A stretch of 64,000 bases of DNA from Skeletonema tropicum. Taxonomy: Eukaryota; Bacillariophyta; Thalassiosirophyceae; Thalassiosirales; Thalassiosiraceae. Both the position numbers and the translations under genes were made by a program. This document shows positions 8,703-20,449 of the stretch, piece by piece. The number at the start of each line of letters is the position of its first letter. The stretch's first letter is position 1. The notes under the pieces are model-generated. The model was not told the origin of the DNA and searched no databases. It saw nothing but the letters and a program-made list of their open reading frames with translations. The DNA lies in the NCBI GenBank assembly GCA_037178625.1, contig CM074127.1, positions 5,208,001 through 5,272,000 on the forward strand, given 5' to 3'.

Positions 8703-11142
8703 TCACGCTTCATACATCACTCCATACGACATAATATCCTTCGAAAGCCTCTCCTGAACCTTGTCATTTTCTTGCAAAAAGCTCTTGATATCTGCAATCA
8801 TTCCATTCACCCGGGTGTTCATATGCTCTTCATCTGTGTTGGCATCTACAATCATAGATACCAATTTTTCTCTTGACTCATATGCCTCAGGCTCGTTTCT
8901 GGCTGATGCTGGAGATGTTTCATACTCAATCCTTGGCGAATATGCACGAATGCTGTTCAGTGAATATGACTTACTTCCTGAAGCTGACTTTGGGCTGAAG
9001 CTGAACTTGGGAGAATTTGGAGACTTTGGACTTAGTAAACGAATCAGTTTCATTTCTTCTTCAAGCTTGGCATTCTGTTTCATCAATTCCCGTATAGATT
9101 TTTCTCGATTGTCCATCTTGCTGATCGCGTTGTCGTCAAAGCTGAAGCGGTTAGAAGTACTTGGTGATAACACGCTCTTGCTTCTACCGCTGTTAGGAGG
9201 ATTCCTGTGGTCGTCAGTTTCATTCATCACTGCGCGCATGTTGTCGATATTTGTTTTGTGCTGATCTCTCATGGCATCAATGCGTTGTTGCACCTCGATG
9301 TACCTCTGATGTCTGGGAGTGTTGTGTGGTTCGTTCAAGTATGATTTCAATTCTTCTTCATGTTGTTTCTTCATTTGTTGAATTTTATCCTCCATTTCTT
9401 GAACTGTGAATGTTGGTGTCACATTTTCTTCATTACTGTGTGATGCATCCACTGGTTTCGATGTGCATTCGCCTAATGGTGAGCTCTGGCGACATGTTTC
9501 TTCCTCGCTTGACTGTCTTGTAGCCATTACCTCATCAAATGAATAAGAATCTTTCTTGTTGTTAGAAGATGATCCATCTGACATGGAATAGGCAAGATTG
9601 TCCCAGTTCACCGAGCCGTTGGCCGAATCGGACTCGTAGGAAGCCTTTTTCAGGAGGCCCTTAAGCTTGGCGTGGGTCTCTTCAAACGCGCTGGAAGCTG
9701 TTGTGCTCTCACCGCTGCTATCGCTTACAATTTTCTTTTCCGTTCCTGTCGAACCCACCGATTCTGTAACCGTTCCATCTGCACTGTAGCCATCACTACC
9801 ACTTGCTTCAATGGCATGAACATTTGTGCCTGCTTCGTCGTCAATGTAGCTAGAATAGCTCTCTGCATCTACGTCTTTTTCCCTATCAGCATCAGCTGCA
9901 CCTGAAGAAGAGTAACTGTCACCAACGCTTGCGTCCATCACATCATGATCTTCGTCGACATCTGATCCGTTATCAGAAAAACTAGAATAATTCATGCCTT
10001 GGTTCTGATTGACAGGATACGCATCAGTGCTCTCGATCATTGGGTCAGAGATCGTCTCCGCTTCATCATCATAAATAGGAGAGGTATCAAGTTCCTTCTT
10101 TTTATACACCTCTGCTCTTGCCAAGATGCCATTGAGTTTCCGACCAACAGTAGTCTCTTCCACAAAGAAAGCATTTGATGTCTCAGGAGAATGAATTGCT
10201 TTGTAAATTTGATCATCTGCAGGAGCATTGTTCTTGCGCTTGTTACGTTTCTGCTTTTGCGCACGTTGAGACTTAAAGCTCCGAACATTGGAGTATGCCT
10301 TCTCTCGTGGTTCAGGCCCAGGAGAGATTTCAAAGTCAGAGATGATGTCATCAAAATGCTGATTGGCAATCTCGTTGGCGTTGCCCTCTTCTGCTTTGAC
10401 TGCAGGCTGGTGATCGTCATTCCAGTTCATCTGATCCATGTCATATTCAGTCTTTACTGTCCAATCAAACTGATTTGAGCCTCTGTCCTGCTCTTTCTCC
10501 TCGGGAGAAAACGAGTGTGAGCTATGGTTTCCTTCCTCCTCGTGGTAGTAATGATCATCATCATCAGCAACAGCATCATCAGCAGTAAGCTGTTGCACAT
10601 CATTCTCAAGCTCTTCCACATCATCCATCTCATTCATGATTTGGTACTTCTCACTGCCATTCTCTTTGTTGGTTGGACTCATAGCATTACAAGCCCGCTG
10701 AGCCTCATCCATAGGGTCTTTCAATCCTATGAATTCTTGAGAAGGTACTTCAGCGGCGGGACTTTTGTCACTACTTCTTTGAGATGAACTACTACCATCT
10801 GGATATAGCTCATCGGCATCGGTATTCTCGTCAGATCTCATCATTAATACGTCATCGAGTTCGTCACTAAGCACAGGCTGTTGTTGTTGCTGCTGCTGTG
10901 CCTCAGACACAAACATGGCATCAGGATCAAACATGGCATCAGGATCAAACTCAGTACATTCATTGCTACCATAATCACCTCCTTCAGCGAGTTTATCAGG
11001 GTTAAATTCAGGAAAGCCGTCATCGCTTGTGGACTTGTACTCTTCTTCAGCTTGGTTAGGGACATCGGGATCCCACAGGGTAGCACTTGGATCATTTTGA
11101 TTGACCTTTGGTGATGCCCACGCACCGTTAGTGTTGTTGTGG

Positions 11143-11192
<50 letters not shown>

Positions 11193-11549
11193 GGATGACG
11201 AGAAGGCGGAATTTTCCTCATCATCCTCTCCTTCCTCAATGGTGGACATCACATCCACATCATTCATACCAGCGGCAGCCTCACTGTTCATTTTTGCAGT
11301 TGCAGCCGCTGCCATCTCCGCAATTGAACTATCTCTCTTCTGAGCTGTCGGCGATCTAGGATCAATAGTCAGAGGCACACAACTTAGACACCTCTCAAAT
11401 TTTTCCAGTTTTAGAATGGTTCGAATGAGTTCATAGGGGTTGACATCAGGGATGACTTCGCCTTTTGGATCGTAGTCATTGATTGCTGGTGGGGCTTTCT
11501 TTTGCCCGCCGCCGTCGTGGCTTGCTATGTCGGATTGGGCGTTGCCCAT
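8703..11549 (-). CDS. Acidic Ser/Asp/Gln-rich protein with N-myristoylation-type start
   Basis: No known family recognised. I prefer the ATG at 11549 to one 17 codons upstream because it begins MGNAQS, matching the MGxxxS/T N-myristoylation pattern, which would place the protein on a membrane. The product has 948 residues: a short conserved-looking stretch (YDPKGEVIPDVNPYELI and CLSCVPL), a run of 15 or more Gln near residue 140 coded by CAG repeats, a long disordered acidic region rich in Asp, Glu and Ser with the small repeat FDPDAMFDPDAMF, then a charged coiled-coil-like region (EMEDKIQQMKKQHEEELKSY, SIRELMKQNAKLEEEMKLI) separated by Ser-Pro repeats. It shares an upstream region with the divergent ABC transporter gene. 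It could be a scaffold, but that is only inference. Confidence 0.8.
11145..11190. repeat. (CTG)15 trinucleotide repeat in a coding region
   Basis: An uninterrupted CTG/CAG run encoding polyglutamine on the minus strand in the gene at 8703-11549. A second shorter Gln tract is encoded near 10880-10905. Confidence 0.95.
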
Positions 11550-12072
11550 CGTGATGGTATCGTTGCAATAATCGTTTGGTGTTGTACTGGTACTGTGCAA
11601 CGCCGCCCACTAACACATTGCCATTTGCGCCATTTGGATGGAGAATGGAGAGACAATTTTGATGTCGGCAGCAAGTTTTGGGTTCGCTCGCCCAAGACAG
11701 TCGATGAAATCGGGAAACACACGACAACTTTGGCGAACCGATTGGAGTGTGTAACCATTGACAGTGCCATTCACAAGGTGTTATTAAAGGTGCCACAGGC
11801 AGAAACCACAACAATGCGAAGTGCAAAATGCATGCAACCATGCCAGCAGAGCTTGATGACCACAGATCGAAGCTTCCGGCAATGACCACAACAAGCTCTT
11901 AGATCTTCTATGCAAGACTTATCCTACAGACTTATCTTACAATAAGCATCAACTCACCGGATTGACTCAGGCCAAGTATATCATTTTCTTGATAGCCTGC
12001 ATTTCTTCATCACTTGTATCGGCTTCGAACTCTTGAGAGGGAGTAATCAAGTAAGTAGCAACAGATAGAATC
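11550..12072. promoter_or_regulatory. Shared upstream region of two divergent genes
   Basis: 523 bp separate the start codons of the polyQ protein (-) and the ABC transporter (+). It must hold both promoters and 5' leaders. No clear TATA box or repeat stands out, apart from cttatcctacagacttatcttac near 11920-11942. No gene is supported here. Confidence 0.4.
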
Positions 12073-15030
12073 ATGAACGACCTCCTCCAGCCGCTCTTTA
12101 GTCTACTCCGACTAGTTCTCCCCCGAACCCCCCTCTCCACAGCCCCATCGACCGATACTCTCTACGATCTCGAGCCCTACATCGCTGCATTATCCGTCGC
12201 CTTTTGTCGATTTGTCATTCGGACCGGAACACTCACCTGCTCCACCTCCCATCACGACGATGACTGCAAAAAGAACAAAAATAATCAGATGTGGCAAACT
12301 GTAGAATTTGTGTTGAGGACGGCAGCAGCATTATTCATGGGTGGGATGGCCTTTTATAGAATGAATTATGAGTTTATCTGTGCGTTTCATTTGTGGACTC
12401 ATGCCATGCCTTGGCTTATGCAGACGTTTTATGGGTTTGTTGCAAATAGTGCAAAGAAGAAGAAGAGTGATGGCAATACGAAACAACAGGTAAATGGCAC
12501 GAAAACGCAGGACGATGATGAGCAACCTCCATCTCTGACAGTGTCACTCGGAACTTCGATCTTCGCCCTAGCAACATTGCCATTATGTCTACTATTCTGT
12601 CGAACATTCTCCAACCCAATCATCCTACAATCCATAGCCAACGTAACACCCCAACCCATCAAAGATTTACTTGGGTTCATGCTACCAATCTCAGAACTAT
12701 CCGCTGCATTTGACATTGTATCAACCTTTGTCCCAGACACGGAATTGTTGCATGGTATGCTCAAGCATTTGTTATTTGTCACATTTCATATTCAAGTGGG
12801 TATGGGACATATTGGGATTGACTTTCTAACGGCCGAGCAACGGAGGAAGAATATGTTGATTCGTATGGATGTGGACAATCCTGATCCTGAGGGAACGAAC
12901 AATAGCAACAGCAGCAATGACAACAACGAGCAAAAGTATGAAGTGGGTAGAGTGGTGTCCAAAGAATTTCAAGATCCAACTACCGGTAAAATGAAAATGT
13001 ATCATGGAAAGATACAAAAGTATTTTGCCAAAGAAAAGCTGTATCATGTTGTATTTGAGGATAGTGATTCGGAGGATATGGATGAGGATGAGGTAACAAA
13101 ATATTCCACGGGTACAGCTACGAAAGAAGAGGAGGGAAAGAAGTCCAAGAAAAGGGCCTTTGATCCAAGCCGAAAGTTCCGAAGATCGGCACCAACCTTC
13201 ATTCTATTCTGCGTCATACCCTACATGATACAAATCATCCTTTTTGGCAATCTAAATAACTTTGTGTTCATGTTTGTTCGGAACTCGATTCATCGATCCA
13301 TCCGCATCCACGAACTATTTGATCATGAAAGTCATTTAGAAGCCATTGCCAATGATTCGGCTCAATCGCCTGATGACCTAGGATCGGCCATGGATACGGT
13401 TGTTTCAAACTCCTACGACATTCTCAATCGCAAGTTATTCAGCTTGCCAAAACTGCTAATCCTACCCGGAGTGATCTCGAGGCAGCCAAATTTACTGGTC
13501 AAGATCTTCCCTCTCATTTTCCTTACGGATATGTTGAAGGGTAAAATCGTTGCAACTGTCACAGAACGAGTGGAAAAGTTTCAAAAGGATGCACGTGATG
13601 TGAATTCGATCCGACAAAAGGTGGAACAATTTGATCTCAAGAATGCCGAGTTGTTACGTCGGTCTGGGATGGGTGCTACGAAGTTTACGCAACGGCGGTG
13701 GGATGAATTCACGCTTGATTATCAGGCAAAGATGGCAGCTGGGGACTTGTTGCGCCGCACGAGAGGCTTTTACATGTGGCTTCAGCGTAACTTTGTCTTT
13801 GTTGTGCTCATTGATTGTGCTCTGGCAAAGTTGTTGGCAGAAGGGAGCATTATTGTGGCAGAAATCTTTGTGTTTAGTAGAGCAATTGAAGATGTAGTCG
13901 ATCTATTGCTCATTCGAAGCAGGAGTGAGAGTGAGTTGGCTACTCTTATGACGCAGGTGGACAAGCTCAAAGTGCTAGATGATTTGTGGAGCAAAAGTAA
14001 GGAGTCGAAGCTGCTCCCATGTCGTGTGAGTGATTTGGGAAGTAACGCGGAGAGTTCGATCGAGTTAACTAATATTGCCTACACTCGAGGAACTGCGGCA
14101 ATTTCAGTCGAGCATCTCGTCATTGAAAAGGGTATCTATGCAGTTACTGGTGAGTTTTGAGTTTATTTGTCAATCGAGATCAACTGCTTTTGTTTGGACC
14201 TCTTTACTTACATCAATTTGATTCGTGTAGGTGCTAATGGAAGTGGGAAGAGTACACTTTTTCGTGTATTGATGGCCTGTGAAAGTAACAAGGAGGCAAT
14301 TGATCTGCACGATAGTATTCAAATTGCCACACCGTTGCATCAGTGGGACTTGGCTGAAAAGGTACTCCCTGCCGATTCGTGCAAAGTTCCCGATGAAGGT
14401 TGCGTGATAGAGGAAGATGAGAGTGAAGAAATTCCTGTGACTTCCATCGTCATGCCGAGCCCTGAAATTGTGGAAATTTCCCAAACATTTTATTGGCCTT
14501 TGTACTCCACCCCTATTGATTGGATCCACCAGAAGCACATTAGCTCGGAACTTGGCGATGCTGAAAGGGAGGCATGTGTTCGCAGAGTAGCGACAGAATT
14601 GCAATCACTTTCTTTCGCTGCTGTGAAAGCAGAAGACTCGTCACAATCTACTTCGTCAGAAAGCAGCACAGAAGCAGCAATCCAAGATCTCATGGCCGAA
14701 CTGCAGACAGAGAAAGAGGATTGGTTCTCTACTCTAAGTGGTGGGCAAAAGTCAAAAGTTGAGCTAGTTCGAAGGGTCTTTTTGAGAGAAAGCTGCCCCA
14801 GCGTACTACTCATCGACGAAACGTTCGCTCCTCTAGATCCAGCCTCCAAGAGCGATGTTATGGCACGATTGAAAGCATTCTGCTCCGATAGTGCTGTCCT
14901 CGTCATTTACCATACAGATGTTGGGGCATCTTCGGATGAAACTGATGAAGAATGTGTCCCTAGTAGTGGTTTCTTCACTCACAATCTGCATGTTAAGAAC
15001 AATCATCTTGTGAATCGGCCGGTTTGTTGA
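12073..15030 (+). CDS. ABC half-transporter with an inserted Tudor-like segment
   Basis: Two exons, 12073-14149 and 14231-15030, joined over an 81-nt GT-AG intron that falls inside the Walker A motif: splicing restores TGANGSGKST (about residues 691-700), which supports the intron. The product is 958 residues. Several hydrophobic segments precede the nucleotide-binding domain (near 80-95, 160-180, 375-402, 460-485 and 570-600). The ATPase domain has LSGGQ near 860, Walker B VLLIDETFAPLD near 885 and an H-loop-like YHTD near 915, so the catalytic set is complete. Between TM segments, at about 287-340, lies YEVGRVVSKEF...YHGKIQKYF...YHVVFEDSDSED, which resembles a Tudor/PTM-type fold. The Walker A to LSGGQ distance is longer than usual. 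One membrane block plus one ATPase implies dimerisation. Substrate unknown; I cannot place it in a named ABC subfamily. Confidence 0.85.
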
Positions 15031-15291
15031 TGAACAGAATGAGTCAGATAAAATATTCATACAAAGTAGCCACCGCAGGGAAAAGGCATAGAAAAACTTA
15101 GCTATTTTAAGAAGTCAACATCTTGTTCGATATCGATTCATCAATTGTTCGAAAGCAGCAACTTCTCTTAGGAACTACATTCGACATAGAGTAAACAAGT
15201 CTCAATTCTCAATCGCTCCGCCCAAAACCCAAAACTGCAACAACATCCAACACCAACAGCTGGAGCAAAAATAAAAGTATACCTACCGTAA

Positions 15292-15363
15292 CTCCGAGAC
15301 GGGGAATCGAACCCCGGTCTCCCGCGTGACAGGCGGGGATACTAGCCACTATACTATCTCGGA
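15292..15363 (-). tRNA. tRNA-Asp (GTC)
   Basis: Read on the minus strand: acceptor 5' TCCGAGA paired with 3' TCTCGGAg-type strand, D arm with AGTGGCTAGTA, anticodon loop CTGTCAC (anticodon GTC), T arm GGTTCGATTCC. The 72-nt sequence closely matches canonical eukaryotic tRNA-Asp and has no intron or encoded CCA. An A-rich stretch at 15268-15277 reads as T-runs just downstream on the minus strand, a likely pol III terminator. Confidence 0.97.
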
Positions 15364-15596
15364 TTTCTTGCGTTGGACGCGGCAAAATGCAGCAAATAAA
15401 TTTTTTTACAAGGACACTATCTTCCATCTTCTCTGTTTTCTGTTCGCCTTCATCACTTCTTGCTTTGTCTTTGTCATCATCAGCAGATAGTAGGAGTAGA
15501 TCTCTAGAGTGCGTGCATAGTGCCCTGCTTGCCCCATCCAGCTGCCGCCTGTGTCATCAGTGCAAACTTAATTGCCTGGCTTGTCTTCATTGCATA

Positions 15597-16169
15597 ATGA
15601 GCGCTGCTAGGCTTGCGGTCAAATTCCCTGCGAGGTTCCGGTGCCTTCGATCCCCGTTTCTTATCTCCCGTCCATGTGCACAACTCAATTACGACGTGAC
15701 GAATAATTGGGCTCCGAGGCTACAGTTGCGATCGTATCCACTTCATCACAAACATACAGCAAGGAACAGTTTTTCGTCTTCACCTTCATCGTCCTTTACA
15801 AAGACAGAGTACATTCATCCTCTATCACAGATAGTACTCGAGCATTTGCAAAATCGTCACAGTGAATGGGTGCAGAACAAAGGACTCGATCAGGGGTTAG
15901 AACTGAAGAAAGATGGCACGTTTATTCTACGGTTTCCACAAACAGCCAATGCTGACGATGATAGTGTTAAGTCATCAAAGGGATCAATATGGACAATGTA
16001 TGAAGCCGAAGAAAGTAAGCATTACTTATGCATTCGAAATGGTAATCTTGTAGGTCGTTTCATGCTCCAAGACAATAAAAAGCCGGCTTGGCATACCGAT
16101 AAAAGGTCCACTCCAGAGCGTGTTCAGGACGCTGTGGATGAAATGATACTAAAGATGGAAGGATCATAA
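15597..16169 (+). CDS. Unknown protein, probable mitochondrial targeting
   Basis: Family not recognised. I start at the ATG at 15597 rather than an in-frame ATG at 15387, because the latter lies only 24 bp from the tRNA gene and the extra 70 residues look unlike a leader. The 190-residue product opens MSAARLAVKFPARFRCLRSP, an Arg-rich stretch without acidic residues, typical of mitochondrial presequences, followed by a Ser-rich linker. The C-terminal half (SQIVLEHLQNRHSEWVQNKG, GTFILRF, IWTMYEAEESKHYLCIRNGN) looks like a small folded domain. The upstream tRNA is on the opposite strand, so the two may share regulatory DNA. Confidence 0.7.
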   Translation: MSAARLAVKFPARFRCLRSPFLISRPCAQLNYDVTNNWAPRLQLRSYPLHHKHTARNSFSSSPSSSFTKTEYIHPLSQIVLEHLQNRHSEWVQNKGLDQGLELKKDGTFILRFPQTANADDDSVKSSKGSIWTMYEAEESKHYLCIRNGNLVGRFMLQDNKKPAWHTDKRSTPERVQDAVDEMILKMEGS

Positions 16170-16428
16170 GTTTATCTTGGTCGGTCGTGGGAAGTTGTTA
16201 ATTGCAGTGAGAGTCTACTATATCATTCACAACTGTAGCTTTAGCGTTGCTTGTTACGTTCATTAATTTGATTGTACAAAAAAGCTAGAATGTTCTGAGT
16301 GAACGCTACAGAGAATCGATAACTCGGTCCAGGTCAGCTTTTATCACATTCTATTATCTATTATAAGTTAAATTAACGTCATTTAACTGCACGCTTCACA
16401 ATTCATTTTTCTAACAGATGATCTCCCT
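16170..16428. other. Intergenic, convergent gene ends
   Basis: Short spacer between the 3' ends of the gene at 15597 and the gene at 16429. Nothing beyond A/T-rich 3' sequence is visible. Confidence 0.5.
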
Positions 16429-19400
16429 TTAGAAGAAAACATCAATGGTTTCAACGCCGAGCAACTTACGGATCTGGACTGCTGTTTCCGTGGGGATCTT
16501 GGAACCTTCTACCTCAACAGTACTTCCATCTGTCATGGTCACAACGTAAGAAGTAGGTTCTACGTCGAACAAGTCAGTGCCGAGAGTGTTGTGGTAAGTG
16601 ACCATGATAGAGGAGAAGAGCTTGTAGCTGACGATAAGATTTCCATCCTCGTCACGCTTGCCCTCCGCACCAGCCTCCTTATCTTCAAACAACCACATGG
16701 GGAGTGCAGGAATAAGCTGCATCTCGACATCTCCGTCATCGTTCATTACGAAGGGGTTGGAACCAATGAACATCAGTCTCCACACGGAGAGGAACTCAGC
16801 AGTGGAACCACTAAGACGAGCAAGGAAACCACGCCCAACAACAGATGGATCCAAAAAGGCGGATGAGGCAATGAAAGAGGAGCACTCCATCAAGGATCGA
16901 CCGTAGACTTTAGGATCCATAAATGGGAGCATTCCACCTCCCTTCATTTCGGTGTAGAACTGCTCGTAAAGCTTTCCACGGATGAGCTGGAGGTAGTACT
17001 TGTAAGACATGTGCATCCAAATAGATTGATTCTCGAGCCAACCAGCAGCAAACGCCATCATACGACCCATGTCATAACTTTGACCAGTCAAATCAGCAGA
17101 GAGGAAGTACATGTTCAATTTTTCATCACGGAGACCAGATGTCAAGACCTTGCTGTACATGTCCAGCATCTTGTCTTGATCGTCAACGATGAGCTTCATG
17201 TAACGCGTGGGCCCTTCGAGGAAAAGAGGGAATACGCCAACAGCCATAGCCTCAGCATTAACGAGAGGGAGTCCTTTCTTGTTCTTTTTACTTGTTCTCT
17301 TCCACTTGGTGATGTTGTAGGAGAAGTAAGAAGGAGGAATTCCACTTGTTCCATCGTCATCAATACCTTTGCTTCCAATCTTCATGGCTCTTGCGACTCC
17401 AAGCTGAACCTGATCAAACCACTTAGTGAGCATATCAATGGCATCCTCGGCAGCAATTTCGACAGTATTTCCAGAGAAATAGTACTGGACTTCGTTGCGG
17501 TAATCCTCACGTGCAGACGCGACTGTATCCCAGTACTTGAATAATTCTTTGGGAACATCATGTGAAAGCTCTTCAGAATCCTCGTATCCGCTGGCAAGCA
17601 ATTCGTCAAGGGCATCGTTCACAGTGTCCACCATAGCTGCTAGTTCGGATGGAACTACTAGTGGGCGTTGGAACTTCTTCACCACACTGAGCACATACTT
17701 AAGAAGCTCAGATAACTCAAATGTCTCAGGCATACCGGATCCAACCATTCTGAAATAGAAAAAAATAAAGAGGATACAGTTAGAAAAATGTCAAGATGAT
17801 AGTGGCGACTGACACGAACAACAAAAGCTTACCCAGCTAAACCATTCATAGCGTCATTCCACCCAGGACGCCCACCTTCGTACTCAACTCCCATACCGTA
17901 GGCATCACGCGTGGAGAATTTCATAGCACCCAGAAGAAAGAGCTTGGTAATTGCAGGACTAGTGAAAGCTCGGCCAGTACCAGGTCCTCCAGTACGCTGC
18001 CAGTTGGCCTCGTTGGCAATAAGTCCAGTGGTGACATTGCGGAATGCTTCTTGCTCATCTTCCTTATCTTCATCAAACTCTGTGGCATCGAGCTGCAAAA
18101 TGTGCTTTGATTTTCCATCGAACGTATAATCTTCCACATACTTCTGACTGCGAGGCTTGACAGTGGCTGTGGAGAAGAAGTAACGGAGTTCAGTGTCATA
18201 CATGAGACTTTCTTCGCCATCGGGGTAGATTGAAGTGTAGGCCTCAATAAGATCCAAATAGTATTCCCAGTGATCAGCCCAGTAGCCTGACCCGTACAAA
18301 GCCATAGGAGTCTCAGTGGAAATGGCCATAATTTCGTCAATGGCTCTTTGTTTGCTCACTACGAGGGTAATGTCAAGATGATCGACGAGGGAGAACAATT
18401 GTCCAGGTCGGAAGATACCACCAGAAAGAATGGCGAGGAGAGCTGGAGCACTCTCCTCGGATGAAATCAGAGAAGCAACGCGAGCAGCTTCGTTGTGATC
18501 CTCAATCTGGTAAGCAAAAGCTTGCACGGTGAGAGGTTCATATCCATCGGCTTGAATGTAAGAAAGGAACTGCTTGACAACAAAGGAACCAATACGAGGG
18601 CTGAAAACAACATCGTTTCTCCTGTTCTGAGCGACATCACGGTAGTTTCCAGGTCCCTGAGAAAAGTAGGTAGGATCAATGCTGAAGTCGTTGTAATCAC
18701 GTTCCAGATCTCCATGAATACGAGAAAAGACATGGTACACCTTGAGGCGGGAGTCTTCATCGGCGTTGGAACTACGAGATTCATCATCCAAATCACCAAG
18801 AATCACTGGCATACCTCCACGGAAACTGTTATCAAGGTAGTTTTGCTTAATCGTTCCATCGAAAAGCTTGTTCGCGGTATGCGTTTCCACCTTCGCTGAC
18901 AATTCGTTCATCATGCTACGAGCCCTTTCGAACTTCTTCGTGACAAAATGCTTCTGTGTGATGGTCTTGGCAAGCTCGGGCAAATCTTCAATGTTTTCTG
19001 CTAGTCCATAGACAGAATTCACAGTCACACTCTTTCCAGGTGCAAGCTTCACGCCCGATGCGGCGGCAAATGCAGATGAGGTCTTGGCATCTCCATACTG
19101 AGGGTTGGCAACGATATCCGCAATAGAGCTCGTGATCAATCCATTTGGCTCTTGCAACGTTGTTGAGAAACCGAACACCTTCTCTGTATCATACACAATA
19201 GGGAGCAACTCATCACTTTCATCCAAAAAGGAAATGCAGTAGTGCCCTGCCTTCTCGATCTTCACAGACGCCGTATCCGACGGCTCAGTAGACATGCGGT
19301 AAAAGGGAAGACCAAGATCATCGTTGGCATGGTACACTCCCATCCAACCTTCAAGGGTACGTCCAATATTCTTCAATCCCCACTGCAATTTCCCACCAGT

Positions 19401-20449
19401 AGGTTCCACCTTGGCCAACCCATCCAACACAGATAGAGTCAAATCATCATCACCTGTGTTGGTAATAGTCGTACGACGGACAAGAGCGGCAAAGTCCTCC
19501 TCAGGCATAACAAAGTAAGTCACCGAAGTGGTAACCCCATGAACATCATCCACCTCCAAAATTTCCATCTCATTCGTCCCAACAAACATGGTACGATCCG
19601 GCTTACTCGCATCCTCCACACCCTCCACCTTGGAATTTGCCGGAGAAAACGGCTCCATCAAAAACGACACACCATCCTTCTTCCCCTTGGATCCCTTCCC
19701 CTTGGATCCACTTCTCACACCCTGAATAAAGGTACGGAATCCAACATAGGGGGTCACCTGATACGCCTTATTGGCCGTATTAAACTCCATAATTGGAAAA
19801 TCTTTACTTTTCAATCCAAAGGATGCCAAGCCCTGTCCACGGTTGACGTAAAAAGACCATACGGGTTTTCCGAACACTCCGGCGACTCCGGGTAAAAAGT
19901 TGGAGAATGTGGAACGAGCGTCAAAGTCGTGGACGATGTAACGACGTGTTTTGTCAAAGAGTTCCGTCTTGTCGCTGTACCCCTTGCCTAGGGTTGGCAA
20001 TACTTCTGAAAAAGAAGAAGTAGAGGGAGACACAGCGGCAGAGGGAGAGTTGATGGCGACATATCCGACGAGAGCGATGAGTGCTGCGCCCATTCCGTAC
20101 TTTTTCCATGATGGAGTGGTGGTGGAGGAAGTGTTGATGGGTGAAACTCCCTTTCCGTTCAGAGGTTCAGCCTCGACATCTGTCGATTGATGGAAAGATG
20201 TAAATAATTTATGAATTGTCAGTATTGATTGTATGTATTGATGATCATGTGATGTGTCCAATCTATAGATGTACGTGACATATTCGTTCAATGCCTTCAT
20301 AGCCATCAAATTAGAGAGGCCCCGACATCATAATAAAGTCATCATGATTGGCATTTTGCAATTGTATCTTTAAAAGATACGATGGAGAACACATGTCATT
20401 GAATTTACTCACCACGGTAGCCAACGCCTCCTGACTGATAAGAGGTCAT
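16429..20449 (-). CDS. GH94/cellobiose-phosphorylase-like protein with N-terminal membrane anchor
   Basis: Three exons on the minus strand: 20449-20413, 20179-17833 and 17749-16429, with introns of 233 and 83 nt, both GT-AG and both restoring frame (MTSYQSGGVGYR|DVEAEP and GWNDAMNGLAG|MVGSGMPETFEL). The product is 1234 residues. A short cytosolic N terminus precedes one hydrophobic segment at about residues 40-56 (GMGAALIALVGYVAI), suggesting a type II anchor or signal anchor. The long remainder starts FSNFLPGVAGVFGKPVWSFY and contains VWSFYVNRGQGLASFG and, near 786-794, RPGWNDAMNGL followed by SGMPETFEL. The WND motif with downstream ETFEL is what GH94-type phosphorylases and cyclic-glucan enzymes carry around their catalytic Asp. 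A role in glucan phosphorolysis or transfer is family inference; the substrate is unknown and the exact GH family is uncertain. Confidence 0.75.

Noticed and set aside
8761..11343. Plus-strand open frames opposite the polyQ gene
   Set aside because: They are mirror frames of a long minus-strand reading frame with biased codons; no motif, and poly-Cys arises simply from the CTG repeat.
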